DNA from: Rhizophagus clarus
Lineage: Eukaryota > Glomeromycota > Glomeromycetes > Glomerales > Glomeraceae
DNA: 64,000 nt
Assembly (NCBI GenBank): GCA_015698045.1
Contig: BLAL01000005.1
Coordinates: forward strand, 682,001 to 746,000
Direction of reading: 5' to 3'
The first letter of the stretch is position 1; every line of letters begins with the position of its first letter. The notes beneath the pieces were generated by a model. The model worked only from the letters and a program-made list of their open reading frames with translations. It did no database searches and had not been told where the DNA came from. Shown here one piece after another: positions 42,965-55,051 of the stretch. Both the position numbers and the translations under genes were made by a program.

Positions 42965-45070
42965 ATGGACTACTCGTCAATGCTTAAGCATTTAGGTGAG
43001 TTCTTTATGTATTTCCGTAAAATATTACTTTATGTCTTATCTTTTAAGTTACTTTGAAAACGAAATATCTTATTCAACATTTTTGCCAAAAAAGCAAAGG
43101 AGGCCGGTATCGTTGTACCTCCCAATTCGTTTTCGAAATCTGGTTCACCCTCACTTGGTAAAAGTAAACTAAGCAAATGTTCAAAATGCGGTGGGACGCG
43201 TACCGCGATAGGTTGGTGTCGACCGTGCGACACAGCCAAACTAAAAGCTCAATTCAAGAATTGGACAAGTGGCAACGAAGAACTTGACCAGTTTTTAAGA
43301 GAAACTCAACTAAATGCGAATACACCCTTTGATTATATGCGTTGGATTAATTTCGACAGTTTCTCAGATATTAAATTTGAAGCCCAGGGCGGTTTCGGTT
43401 CAGTTTGTTCAGCAAAATCTAGTGCATGGGGTAAAGTTGCACTCAAATTTCTTGATAATTCAGAGAATCTAGCTCAAGATTTTTTGGATGAGGTAAGATT
43501 AAAAATTTTTGGTCTTCAGATACATTAGTTGGAGATTATGATTTAAAATTATACTTTGTTGTTTATAAAAACTTAAACAGCTTAGAGCATACCATAGATG
43601 TAGTCTTGGATCGGGAATAATCGATTGTTATGGTGTTAGTAAAGACCCAGAAACTAATCGTTATGTAATGGTAATGCGATTCGCTGATCATGGAAGTTTA
43701 CGAAAATATTTAACAAAATATTTTGCTGAATTATCATGGGATGAGAAAATTATATTATTTGACCGGGTTGCCAAAGGTCTTCAAGGCATTCATGATTCGG
43801 GTTTAGTACATAGAGACTTTCACAGGTAAATTATTATAGCTTTTTTTAAAAAATAAAAGGTAGCTTTCAAGCTGAAGTAAAATTAATCATATTTATAGCG
43901 GGAACATATTACGTCATGAAAAGCTCGTTTACGTTACAGATTTAGGAATGTGTCGACCAGTAAATGAATCTGAAGATTCAAAGAACGTTTATGGCGTACT
44001 TCCTTATGTAGCTCCCGAGGTGTTAAGAGGAGAATCTTACAAGCAAAAATCAGACATTTATAGTCTGGGGATGATAATGTGGGAGTTGTCTTCCAACGAA
44101 CCACCTTTTGCTGATCGTGCCCATGATTATTCACTAGCCGTTGATATTTGTAATGGACTCCGGCCTCCAATCATTTCTGGAACTCCTAAAGGTTACGTGG
44201 CCGCTATGCTTCGGTGCTGGGATGCCGAACCATCAAAGCGACCAACTGCAGCCGATTTATTGAACATGTCCGCAAAATGGCGATATCTCTCAGATGGTAA
44301 AGCTCCATTCCAAGGTCCGAAAACCAAGAAAGTCAAGACTGGAACAGTGAAGTCGGTTATCACCAATTCAGGCGTTGTGCACCCACAAGCTTTCTACACA
44401 AGCCGATTGTTGCATTTTCCAAATTTACCTGAACCTAGAAATTCAGATACATTTACACTTTTTGACTCCACAACTGGAGAATTACATCAAATGATCCGAA
44501 AGTCGAGTATGAAATTATTTGATTTAGTTATAACTTTTATAATGAATGCTTGTAGGAATTCTAAAAAAATTTTTTCATAGATTCTAAGAGAGATCCAGTC
44601 GGTTCTGCAACTAACGATAACAAGGGCAAAGAAAAGGTCAGGGAAGATTATCAAACTCATAATGGCCGAAGAGAAATTACCAGAAGTAAGTATATTCTTT
44701 TATATTATGACATAACTTTCCCACGAAAATATTTTAATTTGGTATTATATTTATTTGAAGGTATGACCTTAGGTAAGATCGATAAAGAGATGATTGACAG
44801 GTTAAAAGAAGATCGTAGGCAACGTATGTATAATGTTCTATTTAGATGTACAAATCTCCTCTTTTATTTTTTAACAAAAGGGGAAAAACTTATTTTTTCT
44901 CCTTAGATTCACATTATCGATGGTCTTCTATTATTAACGAAGTTCCTAGAGAAGTTGAACTTTATAGAGTAGATGGTAATTCTTAATATTTATAATTATA
45001 GTTTCAATTGACTTTTTAGTTAATAATTTTTTTCGTCCTTTCTTTTTTAGAAAAAGAAAAGCAATCGTAA
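42965..45070 (+). CDS. TKL-like protein kinase with N-terminal CxxC zinc-ribbon (8 exons)
   Basis: Exons 42965-42995, 43095-43492, 43581-43825, 43899-44506, 44581-44685, 44761-44823, 44907-44975 and 45051-45070 join in frame with GT-AG introns of 73-99 bp to give 512 residues. CSKCGG...GWCRPC near residues 39-55 looks zinc-binding. The kinase domain starts near residue 92: glycine loop GGFGSV (109-114), VALK lysine 128, HRD 220-222 followed by FHSGN, metal-binding Asp 239 in DLG (usual DFG), APE 263-265. All catalytic residues are present, so it is probably active. Such tyrosine-kinase-like proteins with this head form very large families in Rhizophagus. The 3' splice site of intron 1 is weak but keeps the frame. 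Substrate unknown; cytosolic, with no signal peptide or membrane segment. Confidence 0.88.
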
Positions 45071-45644
45071 TTTTGAAATTCCAAATTTTTAATATATATA
45101 TATTATATTATTCAAAATAATATTGTTATAACCTAATTTAGAGATATTATTAGAATGGATTCTAAATCCCTAGTTGTATTATACAGTATCAAAAAAAAAA
45201 AAAAGAATATTATAACCTATCTTATTGTTATTATTTATATTTGCTAAACTCATTCGATTCTTTTTTTCTACTATAAAATCTATCGAAATTGATGATATAG
45301 TTTCCTTTACAAATTGGGTTTACTTTAATTAAAAAATAATCTTTTTATAATAATAATATTATATTCTGAAAAATTATTAAAAAATTCTAAATAAATTACA
45401 GCAAAGAAATATTTCAGTTCACATTTTTTTAATCATGTACATATCTGGGGCCAATAGGTTTTTAGATATCATGTGACTATTCTGAAAACAAGTGGTGTAA
45501 CGTGTACAAAATAGACGGGCAAAACCTTGTAAACATCACGGGATAGCCCAAAACAACTTGTTCTTTAATCAGACCACTCGAAAGTTTTCTCGTCTTTCAA
45601 CGGAGTACCTTTTTTTTATTATTTTAATTATCAACTATTTTAAT
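45071..45644. other. Intergenic spacer / promoter of the PWWP-like gene
   Basis: A+T-rich without a frame. The last 100 bp are less biased and contain an in-frame upstream ATG at 45558, not used here because the extra residues are hydrophobic and unlike the rest of the protein. Confidence 0.4.
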
Positions 45645-47625
45645 ATGTCCGAAGTCGAAGAAGTTGTAGCGATATTTGGTGTTGGAGACTATGTTTGGGT
45701 TCCGTGGAGCACTATTATCAACTCTATTTCAATAAAAGTTAAAAACGAGTCTGAAAACTCTATAAAAACAAACAAACTTATAAAGTATTGGCCGGCTTTC
45801 GTACTTGAAAGGCACGTAACAACAAAGTTGCGAAAAGTCGCTTATGCGCGTATAGTACCGACTTCCTCTCCTCAAAATGTAAATTCTTTATCCCCAAAAT
45901 ATTTGGTCAAACTGATTGGTCTTAACGTGAACCAAGTTTTTTATGAAAAAAGTCTCAGGTCTTGGCTTTCTTTTAATCCTAAACCGTTGCCAGGAATTAA
46001 GTTGAGTAATGATCCCAATTTATCTGGCCAAGATATCTCTTTATCAGATATAACAATTGAAAGACTCACGGTTCTTTACGTTCAAGCCGTACAAAAAGTT
46101 TCGAATAAACTTAAACTGGCATTTGATTCACGTGATTATAATTATGAAACATCAACCGCAGAACCCGTTAAGACTAATTCAGGCAGTCCACGTTTAAAGA
46201 TAATCTATAATAAAAGTTCCAAAGATTCAGTCGATAATTCAAGTTCTCAAACATCTATTTATAAACCCACAGCTTTAATAAATGTTAATACTCCTTCAGG
46301 CTCTGTTGATTTTGGTGGGCGTGACAGAGATCAAGAAAAAACATCAGATTATGAAATTAAAAAGACTTTTAAATTACAAACAAATATTGGTTCTGATAAT
46401 TCACATGGTATCATGATCAAAGCAGGTCCTTTAAATGATTCTGAAAAGATTTCACGGAAGGAAATAACTAATTCTATTATTATTAAGAAAGTGCAAGGTG
46501 AAACGAATGTATCACCTTGCGAAAAACCAATTGTGTTATCAAAAGAACAAGAATTCTTCGAGAAATTAAATCCTTCTGAGTTTCTTAAAAAGAAACGTGG
46601 CAGAAATCCATTAAATAATGCAATTGTGAAATTAGATTCTTCTACAAAAGATTTAACTGACCAGTCTACGACCAATACTACCGTTGATTCATCGTTGCTT
46701 AGGAGAACAAGGAATGGAAGCGTTTTTGGAAAATGGCGCGCATCGAAACGTTCGCGACATGCTCAAGAAAATCTTGAACAAAGTGATTTAGTTTTAGATC
46801 AAAATAACAATGATTTCATTAGTAATGAAGACGTTACTGTTCAGTTTGTTTCTTCTATTTCAACTTCAAAAACGGATATTGTTCAAACGAAAGATTCTAC
46901 ATCAAAAAACAAAAGAAAATTGGAAATTAGTGTCAAGAAAACACCCGTTGATCAATTAAAATTTTCTAATCAAGTAAATGATGTTGAAACTGAGTTACAA
47001 GAAAGAGAAAGTAAAAAAAGAAAAATTCAAAATGTTTCAGCTAAAGGGGATGACCGTGTGAACAGTATTGATGATAAAAAAACGATGGAGATTAATGCAG
47101 GAATACGAGATCTCGATATTGTAATTATTATTTTACACAATCTATTTGTTTTGATGAACGTTATTTATATTTTATGTTCTTTCGTCTTTTTAGTCGCAAC
47201 CAAATAATTCCGTCGTAGAATGCAACAACACGGTAAAATTATTGCTTAAGCCTAATGTAACAAGGATGGAACTTTATAAAAGGAAAAATGAAGGCAAGTC
47301 GAACCCTAAAACTCAAATATTGCAAAGAAAATTCGTGCCGGGAAAAATTAGGAAAGAAAAAAAGATACAGAGTCATTCAAACTGTAACACTAAGTATGCA
47401 TTAAATGTTGCCCCATTAGATTTAAACCAAACTCTCGTCGAAGACAATTATATGCAACGGGATGATGTTTCCGGTATGAAAAATGAGCGAGAAAGAATTA
47501 TAAATAATATGAATGGTGGTAATAATTCATTATTATTGGTCTTCTCATCTCCAATACAATCGTTCCGTTCTGTTTTGGGATTTGGTAACATCTTTTCTTG
47601 GAATAAAAGAAGCATCGATACTTAA
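45645..47625 (+). CDS. PWWP-like chromatin protein (one intron)
   Basis: Start MSEVEEVV at 45645. Exon 1 (45645-47120) and exon 2 (47194-47625), joined over a 73-bp phase-0 GT-AG intron, give 635 residues. Near residues 15-115 the sequence GDYVWVPWS, YWPAFVLERH, YLVKLIGL and SLRSWL has the layout of a PWWP-type domain (an aromatic cage that binds methylated histone and DNA). The rest is disordered, Ser/Asn/Lys-rich, with an AT-hook-like KKKRGRNPL near residue 320 and basic clusters (ASKRSRH, SKKRKIQ) that could serve as nuclear signals. A nuclear chromatin role is inferred; no enzymatic domain is seen. No stops, and it looks like an active host gene. Confidence 0.72.
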
Positions 47626-48030
47626 TACGTAAATGCAACGGGATACATTATGTTTTTTGTTGAAAAGATAGTATTAACGGCTTAGTCTTGTTTTACTCCA
47701 TAAAAATGCTGTGCCACACTAGTTCAAAAATTGCGTTCTTCAATGAGCTTGTAGATAATTAATTAATTGTATAAATTGTAATTGTAGAGTAAGCTAATTT
47801 TTTTCTCGTTTTGTCTACAAAACTATTCGTTTATGAAAAATTTATGAAAATAGTGATTAAAAATACAAAGAATGCAGAGAATATAAAGAATATGAATCAC
47901 GGGTTTGGCTGTCAATCACCTTAATTTATAAACATTATAAGGTGATAGAAATTTTTAATTCGAGAATTTCATAATTTTACGTACACATAAATGTCTTATC
48001 AAGTTATAATGTTTAGATGCTTGTAGATAT
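47626..48030. other. Convergent 3' spacer
   Basis: About 400 bp between the stops of the PWWP-like gene (+) and the SFM1-like gene (-). It holds the 3' untranslated ends of both; no gene or repeat seen. Confidence 0.4.
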
Positions 48031-49017
48031 TTAAAATTCAAATGCCATATCTCCGTCTTTTTTTAATAAATCAATCATTCCTGAGGGTAATAGTGGAACG
48101 ACATTTTGTTTCATTTCATTGTCGGTGGTTTGTAAAGTAGATTTATGAAAATCGGGTATAGCGATATAACGAAAAGGCATAATCTAAAGGTATTAAAGAA
48201 TTATATAAAATTCAATTAAAAATTGTCAATTATTATATATAAGCAGAAATCTGAGAACGGTCGTATAATTACCACAGATTCAGTTTTACTAATTTTTATT
48301 TCAGGAAAATCAATGTAAGGAATTTGATTAATTGGTACTTTAAAAATTTTAATTAGTGTTATCATTTGCTATCTATCATTCAAATAAAATAGTGATATTA
48401 TACTAAATAAGAGATTAAGATACCTCTATCATCTACAATTTTTTTTGTTACATGTACAGCCGTGTCTGTTGTCATTTGCATTGCACCAAGATTCCTCGTA
48501 GTAAATCCGTGACGCCTTAATTCAGAGGTACGATCTGTCCATTGATAAATCAATCATAGGAAAAACAATAAATACCGAGATTATTGGAAGTACATGTGTT
48601 CTAAATATTCACCTCTGGGAGGGTCATCCCCAAGAATCCCACCAAATAAAAAATATTCAAAAGCATCACCATCGGTTGGTTCTAATACTTGACTAGAAGC
48701 AGGATCTAAAAGACATATTTTATCAATTGGAATATTCGTATTTATAATCTTTTCCGTAAGAAAATTAGTTTCCTTTAAAATTTCTGAATTTTTAAATGAT
48801 GTTTCTGCTGTCATTGATAAATTAGTAAAATATAAGTTATAAGGAAAGATAAAGGTTGGCATATGACAATACTCCAAAAGACACCATTCATGCAAATTAT
48901 CTTCCATATGCTCTAAGGATTTTAATAAAGGATTTGATAATTACAATTAAAAAAAAATAAATAGATAAAAAATATATACATGTTGAAATTAATACCTATA
49001 ATATATTTTGGAACCAT
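48031..49017 (-). CDS. SFM1: SFM1-like SPOUT arginine methyltransferase (5 exons)
   Basis: Minus-strand exons 49017-48996, 48912-48613, 48534-48424, 48337-48273 and 48183-48031 join in frame (217 codons, 216 residues). The product matches yeast SFM1/YOR021C (213 residues) along its length: KYIIEHMED...EW at the start, CLLDP, DAFEYFLFGGILGDDPPR, LRRHGFTTRNLG, QMTTDTAVHVTKKI, IPYIDFPEI, MPFRYIAI and LPSGMIDLLKKD at the end. SFM1 is a SPOUT-fold enzyme that mono-methylates an arginine of ribosomal protein Rps3 in the cytosol. The first exon is only 22 nt, and a model starting at ATG 48907 would lose the conserved N terminus. No damage seen. The yeast residues are recalled from memory, not aligned. 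Confidence 0.9.
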
Positions 49018-49740
49018 GATAAAAAATTATTAAATTTCGAAGAAAATTAGATCACGGTAACGATAAAAATTTAAAATTAGATCATGGTAACGATAAAAAT
49101 TTTATAAGTAGATCAAAATATGTGAAACGTTACCAGCGTATTTAGGCAGTGTGAAGGATAGACCCAAAATTGTAAGAAAATTTTTTTTTTATGTTTAAAA
49201 CTATTAGAATTGCTAAAGTTATCTTAAAATAATTTGACATTTGACGCATATATGTTGAAAAAGCATTAGATAGAGTTAGACTACTGGATAATTTACACTA
49301 CTGGATAATTTTATTGAATTAATATTAAATCTCTTTTTTTGAAAAGAAAAAAAAGTGATTGCAACACTAGGGATATTTGGAATTCTTGATACAATGAAAA
49401 CATTAGATTGTGATATTTGGAATTAGATACCAACTTTTATAAAGATAATTAAAGGAATTATTTAGAATTGTATTGGATAATAAGGGTTTATCCCACGGCT
49501 CCTAGTAATTACGGATGGTGTTTATGGTATTTTAATCAAAAATAGTTAAAATCACGGTCACTGTGGCTGCGCCGTGAAAATCATTACATACCGTCTAGCA
49601 TTAGCAAAATTTACCGGATACTATCCCTTTGTCTGTAACGCAGGCAAATTTGCCTGCTGACCTTAGATTACTGCACAACAATAATATGGCATAAATGTTT
49701 CATAAATTTGATTTTGCCTAATTTTATCTTATTATAATAA
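49018..49740. other. Upstream spacer of the SFM1-like gene
   Basis: No gene. A short direct duplication (AAAATTAGATCAYGGTAACG at about 49044 and 49073) lies about 30-60 bp upstream of the SFM1 start and could be a promoter element or a small repeat. Confidence 0.4.
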
Positions 49741-50500
49741 CAGTCTTTCGTTTTTCTTTCTTTTTTTGTCTTTATTTCATTTTTGATTTTGATATACTTT
49801 TATTTTTATTTTCTTTTTCTTTTGTTTTTCTCTTTATTATTTTCTTTTCATTTCATTTGTTTTCTTTAATTTTTTTCCTTTGTTTCATTTTTATTTTTCA
49901 TTTGTTTCTTTTGTTTTTTTTTCTTTTTATTTTTTTTTTTTTTGCTTTTCCTTTTCATTTTTTCCATTTATTTTCCATTTCTTTTTCTTTTATCTTCTTT
50001 TTTATAATACATTTTTTTTTAGGTTTCTGGATCTTTTCAAAAATATATGGGTATTTTGTTTCTTTTTTTACTGTATTCCTTTATTTTTATTATTAATAAT
50101 TTTTTTTCATCTTTTTATTTTTATTTTATTTTTGATTTTGTTTTCTTTTCCCTTTTATTTGCTTTTTTTTTCTATTTTATTTTTATTTTATTTTTTTTTA
50201 TTCTTTTATTTTCTCTTCTATCTTTGTTTTTTTTTCCATTTTCATTTTACTTTAATTTTGTTTCTTTTGTTCTTTATTCTTTTTCCTTTCATTTTTTTTT
50301 TTTATTAAACATATTATTATTTTATTTTATTTTAATTTTATCTTCTTTTCATTTATTTTATTTTTATTTCATTACTTTTTATATTTTACCATTATTGTTA
50401 GGTTTCATATTATTATTACTAGTTATATTAAAAATAAAAGTTTTAGCTTTAAATATAGCTTTAAATATAATAGACTTAAATTTTAATTTTAAATAATATA
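49740..50500. repeat. T/C-rich low-complexity tract
   Basis: Roughly 750 bp almost entirely T with C on the plus strand (TTTTTCTTTT words). It generates overlapping Phe-rich frames in all three phases, which is an artefact. It may mark a polypyrimidine microsatellite or the decayed tail of an element. Confidence 0.75.
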
Positions 50501-51495
50501 TTTTACTTTTTTATTTAATAAACTTTAAAGGAATAAATTCACAAATATTTTATAATATAAAAATTGTATTTTATACTATTATATAAAATTTTTTTTTAAC
50601 AAAAAATTTTTTTTTATATTTTACTATATAAGAATAAATTTTTAAATTAAAAAAATAAGCCAATTAAAAGATTTATTATAATAAAAATAAATAATATCAG
50701 ATTTTATTTAAAGTAAGAAATAAATTTATTTATATAAAAAAATTTATTTATACTTTCTATATAATACTACCTTTTTATAAAAATCCAATTTTATAGAATT
50801 AATTTAAATATTATCTAACCTATATATTATTTTTATTAGTAATTAAACTTTTTTATATAATAACTTTAGTTAAATATTATAATTTTGATTAGCATTACCA
50901 AATTATACAATTTTAATATAAATAAAATTTTTAATATACTTAATAATTATTTAATTTTAATAATATAAAATTTTTTATAAGAAAATTTATAATTTTAACT
51001 AATATTATAATTATAATCATAATTTAATATAATTTTAATTAAAATTTAATTACTATTTCACCTATAAATCAGAGAAGTGATATTCAAATTTCTTGTACAA
51101 TAAAAACTTTTGTAATAATAGCATTAAAAGGATAAAATTTATATCATTAGAAAGCTATGACTCTACATTTATTTTTATTCAAAAAAAAATATATATTTAT
51201 TTAAAAAAAATTTTTTAAAACATTCATATGAAGTTTTTTTTACTATATGATTTTGAACTAAGAACTGAAATCTCTGTTTCCTCCATAATAAACTTTTAAG
51301 AAAAAAAAATGGTTCATTAATGAATAAACTTAAATTTTCAGATTTAATTTATTATTCGTCAAAAAAAAATTTCAGGTTACATATTATTTTTGTGTAATTA
51401 ACATCAAATGATTACTGCGCATTCAGAGGTTATCATATGATGATCACCTCAAAATTTAATTAGTAAGTGCTCTGATTCATAGGCAGATCGTTAAT
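50500..51495. other. Very A+T-rich spacer
   Basis: No gene or repeat family recognised; TTTAATATAATTTTAATTAAAA-like words increase toward the satellite at its right edge. Confidence 0.4.
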
Positions 51496-52246
51496 TAATA
51501 TAATTTTAGTTAAAATTTAATATAATTTTAGTTAAAATTTAATATAATTTTAGTTAAAATTTAATATAATTTTAGTTAAAATTTAATATAATTTTAGTTA
51601 AAATTTAATATAATTTTAGTTAAAATTTAATATAATTTTAGTTAAAATTTAATATAATTTTAGTTAAAATTTAATATAATTTTAGTTAAAATTTAATATA
51701 ATTTTAGTTAAAATTTAATATAATTTTAGTTAAAATTTAATATAATTTTAGTTAAAATTTAATATAATTTTAGTTAAAATTTAATATAATTTTAGTTAAA
51801 ATTTAATATAATTTAGTTAAAATTTAATATAATTTTAGTTAAAATTTAATATAATTTAATATAATTTTAGTTAAAATTTAATATAATTTTAGTTTAGTTA
51901 AAATTTAATATAATTTTAGTTTAGTTAAAATTTAATATAATTTTAGTTTAGTTAAAATTTAATATAATTTTAGTTAAATTAATATAATTTTAGTTTAGTT
52001 AAAATTTAATATAATTTTAGTTTAGTTAAAATTTAATATAATTTTAGTTTAGTTAAAATTTAATATAATTTTAGTTTAGTTAAAATTTAATATAATTTTA
52101 GTTTAGTTAAAATTTAATATAATTTTAGTTTAGTTAAAATTTAATATAATTTTAGTTTAGTTAAAATTTAATATAATTTTAGTTTAGTTAAAATTTAATA
52201 TAATTTTAGTTTAGTTAAAATTTAATATAATTTTAGTTAAAATTTA
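51496..52246. repeat. 22/27-bp satellite array
   Basis: Tandem units beginning TTAATATAATTTTAGTTAAA. The left half has roughly 15-17 units of 22 bp; the right half has about a dozen units of 27 bp in which TTTAG is doubled (TTTTAGTTTAGTT). A few mixed or shortened units mark the transition near 51815-51990. Non-coding. Confidence 0.9.
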
Positions 52247-52443
52247 ATTTTCACGATTTTAGTAAAATTAAAAGAATAATTATATAAAAGGTTAATTGTA
52301 TATATTTTAAATAATTTAGAAATAATATATAATAATATAAGAGAAAGAGTGAATTTATTTACCACACTTTGTGTTATAATACATTCTTTTTTTTTTGTAA
52401 ATTATTTATATTAATCATTAGTTTATATATTATACTTAAAATT

Positions 52444-52852
52444 AGGACTCTGAATTGCAGTTTTTGGTTCTATTTTTGGTTCCAGCCCATAAAATTTTAC
52501 TGAAAATGTTTTTCAGTTTAAAATTTTTACTAAAAACTGTTTCTAGATAGAACTTTTAACTAAAAAAGTTTTCAATTAAAAAACATTTACCGAAAATAAT
52601 TACAGTTTAAAAAAACCAGTTCAGTTCTAGGTTTCAGTTCCAAAAAAACTGAACTGAACCAGACTAAACAAAACACTTCAAAATAAAGTATTTTTGGTAA
52701 GTGGTTTTAACTGAAAATGTTTCTGGTTAAAGTTCTATCTAAAAACATGTTTTAGTAAAGATTTTAAACTGAAAAACACTTTCAGTAAAATCTTATGATC
52801 GAATTCGGCTGAAACCTAAAATAGAACTGAACCAAACCGTTTAGAGCTCTAT
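52444..52852. mobile_element. 409-bp foldback MITE
   Basis: Left and right arms of about 125 bp are inverted copies of each other: TTTTACTGAAAATGTTTTTC on the left, and on the right in complement TTTTACTGAAAGTGTTTTTC, with TAGATAGAAC inside both. Around the centre are CAGTTCAGTTCT and AGAACTGAACC words. TTAAAATT flanks both sides (52436-52443 and 52853-52860), an 8-bp duplication. No coding capacity. Confidence 0.75.
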
Positions 52853-52860
52853 TTAAAATT

Positions 52861-53895
52861 GCCTGCCAAAATTAAAGAGTTTTGATATGTCAAAATTATC
52901 AAAATTATTTTGACATTTAGACATTAACCTTCTAATTTATCAAAATGTCAAAATAGTTTTAATATGTCAAAATTGTCAAAATTATTTCGACATGTGATAT
53001 ATATAATATATACATATCAAATAGCAATCACTAGTGTTAATTTAACAAAAAAAACTATTTTATAGTGGTTTTTCAAATATTTAATAAAAAATGTTGTAAA
53101 ACATTTTTTATTTTTTAATTTTTAAGCGAAAAAAATCATTTTGCAATGGTTTTTCAAATATTTAATAAAAAACATTGCAAAACATTTTTTATTTTTTAAT
53201 TTTTAAACAAAAAAAACTGTTTTATAACAGTTTTTTAATTATTTAATAAAAACATAAACATTTTTTATTTTTTTAACTTAGAAAAAAAAACTGTTTGCAA
53301 CAGTTTTTCAAGCATTTAATAAAATTTTACAATAGTTTTTCAAGCAAGTATTTAATAAAAAACATTATGAAACATTTTTTATTTTTGAATTTTTAAGCGA
53401 AAAAAATCATTTTGTAATGGTTTTTCAAGCATTTAATAAAAAATGTTGTAAAACATTTTTTATTTTTTAAAAAAAACTGTTTTGCAACAATTTTTCAATT
53501 ATTTAATAAAAAATATTGTGAAATGTTTTTTATTTTTTTAACTTAGAAAAAAAAATTGTTTCACAACAGTTTTTCAATTATTTAGTAAAAAATGTTGCAA
53601 AACATTTTTTATTTTTTAACTTAGAAAAAAAAAGCCATTTTGCAACAGTTTTTCAATTATTTAATAAAAAATATTGCAAAATGTTTCTTATTTTTTAATT
53701 TTTATTATAATAAATGAAACCTGTTGTAAAATATTATGATATTTAATTTCAGCAGTTTTGACATATCAAAACTAGTTTTAACATTTTGACAATTTTGACG
53801 TATCAAAACTATTTTAGCATTTTGGCATTTTAACATATTTTAAGTTTTGATATTTTAACATTAATCAATTGAGTTTCAGCAAGCAACTTTAACTG
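52861..53895. repeat. Hairpin-forming tandem repeat with TTTTGATATGTCAAAA flanks
   Basis: Between 53045 and 53740 about eight units of 75-110 bp repeat TTTTTCAA.TATTTAATAAAA then a pair such as CATTGCAAAACATTTTTTAT. Each unit holds a self-complementary TGTTTTGCAACA-like core. Both flanks (52880-52990 and 53755-53860) carry TTTTGATATGTCAAAA-type palindromes in inverted arrangement, so the whole may be one non-autonomous element. Confidence 0.6.
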
Positions 53896-54800
53896 CACTC
53901 CCTTAAAATAACAAATGATAAACATAAAAATATATATAAATTTATAAATGCAAAGTATAGTAAATACATTATTTCTAAGAAAAATAATATATATAATATA
54001 ATTATAAAAATAGAGAAAAAATTTATAAATATTTAATTGCTGATCTGCCTAAGGTCGATTTGTCTAAGATCAATACTATATTACTAATAAAATTTGGGAT
54101 TAATAGCAATAATAAAAAAAAGTATTTTTTATATTTCACACGCAGAATAAGTTTTCACTTATTTCACAAACAGAAATACTTTACTAAAAATGATTATTTT
54201 TTTGATATAAATTTATAATGTTTTTATTATACTTTTGTAATTCTAACATTATTTTGTAATGGTTAAAATTGTTTTTATGTATTTTGCAATTTATTACAAT
54301 ATTATATCATAAAGGATAAAAAAAATATTACAAATTAAAATATTAAATTAAACAATTTAAATATTATATTATAATGATATTTGTAATGAATTTGTTATTA
54401 ATAATACAATTGATTATTTGAAATTGTATTGCAATAATTATATTCTTAATATAAAATAGTATTGAAGTGGTTATATTTTTAATATGAAATTATATTGAAA
54501 AAGTGAATTGCAGTAATTATGAAATTGTACTGAAATGATTATATCACAATAATTATGAAATTAATTAAAATAATTATGATATTAAGAAATTATTGAAATT
54601 ATTTATTATTTTTATAATATACTAAGTCTTACTATTGAAAACTCCCTTTTTTGTCACTATAAACAAGCGGAGGGAGTAGCAATGGCTCTTTCTTTATAGG
54701 CACTATTGGGCCTTTACCTATTTACAAAGGTGAGGCTTTTTATAAGAAGCATGCTAGAAATCAGCTAATTTCCTTCAATTAGTAGCTCTTACCCCCCACC
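53896..54800. other. A+T-rich spacer
   Basis: No gene. AATTATATTGAAATTGTATT-like words recur at 54380-54600. At 54645-54680 the pair ACTCCCT...AGGGAGT could form a short stem and may be the remains of a small MITE. Confidence 0.35.
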
Positions 54801-54809
54801 TCTAGTGAT

Positions 54810-54870
54810 TAGATCTGTGGATGACCTATCCAGATACTTATACAGATATACGAATATCTGGATAATAATT
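54810..54870. repeat. Possible left terminal region of the hAT element
   Basis: TAGATCTGTGGATGACC followed by TATCCAGATA and more GGATA/TATCC words lies about 240 bp upstream of the hAT start. No matching right end was found, so the call is weak. Confidence 0.3.
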
Positions 54871-55051
54871 TACAGATTTTATAGATATTTTTGAATAAAT
54901 ACAGATATTTGTATATCATATGATGATACGATCTTGTGATTATGCGGCTTTTATCATCTGTATGACATTTCCTTAAAATTAGATTATTAGTCACATTTTT
55001 TGCATGATACGCATTTTTCTTTATCTTTTTTTTCATATTGGGTATTAAAAC

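Noticed and set aside
45558-45644. Upstream start adding 29 hydrophobic residues (signal peptide-like) to the PWWP-like protein
   Set aside because: A nuclear chromatin-type protein with basic clusters would not need it, and MSEVEE at 45645 directly precedes the conserved domain.
48907-49000. Starting the SFM1 homologue at ATG 48907
   Set aside because: It drops the conserved KYIIEH start, which is restored by an upstream 22-nt exon with proper splice sites.
49857-50496. Three overlapping Phe-rich hydrophobic frames that look like membrane proteins
   Set aside because: The DNA is almost only T and C, so all phases lack stops and encode Phe/Leu/Ser; no start context or conserved pattern.
51496-52246. 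CRISPR-like array
   Set aside because: Units are directly adjacent with no spacers, and the genome is eukaryotic; it is a satellite.
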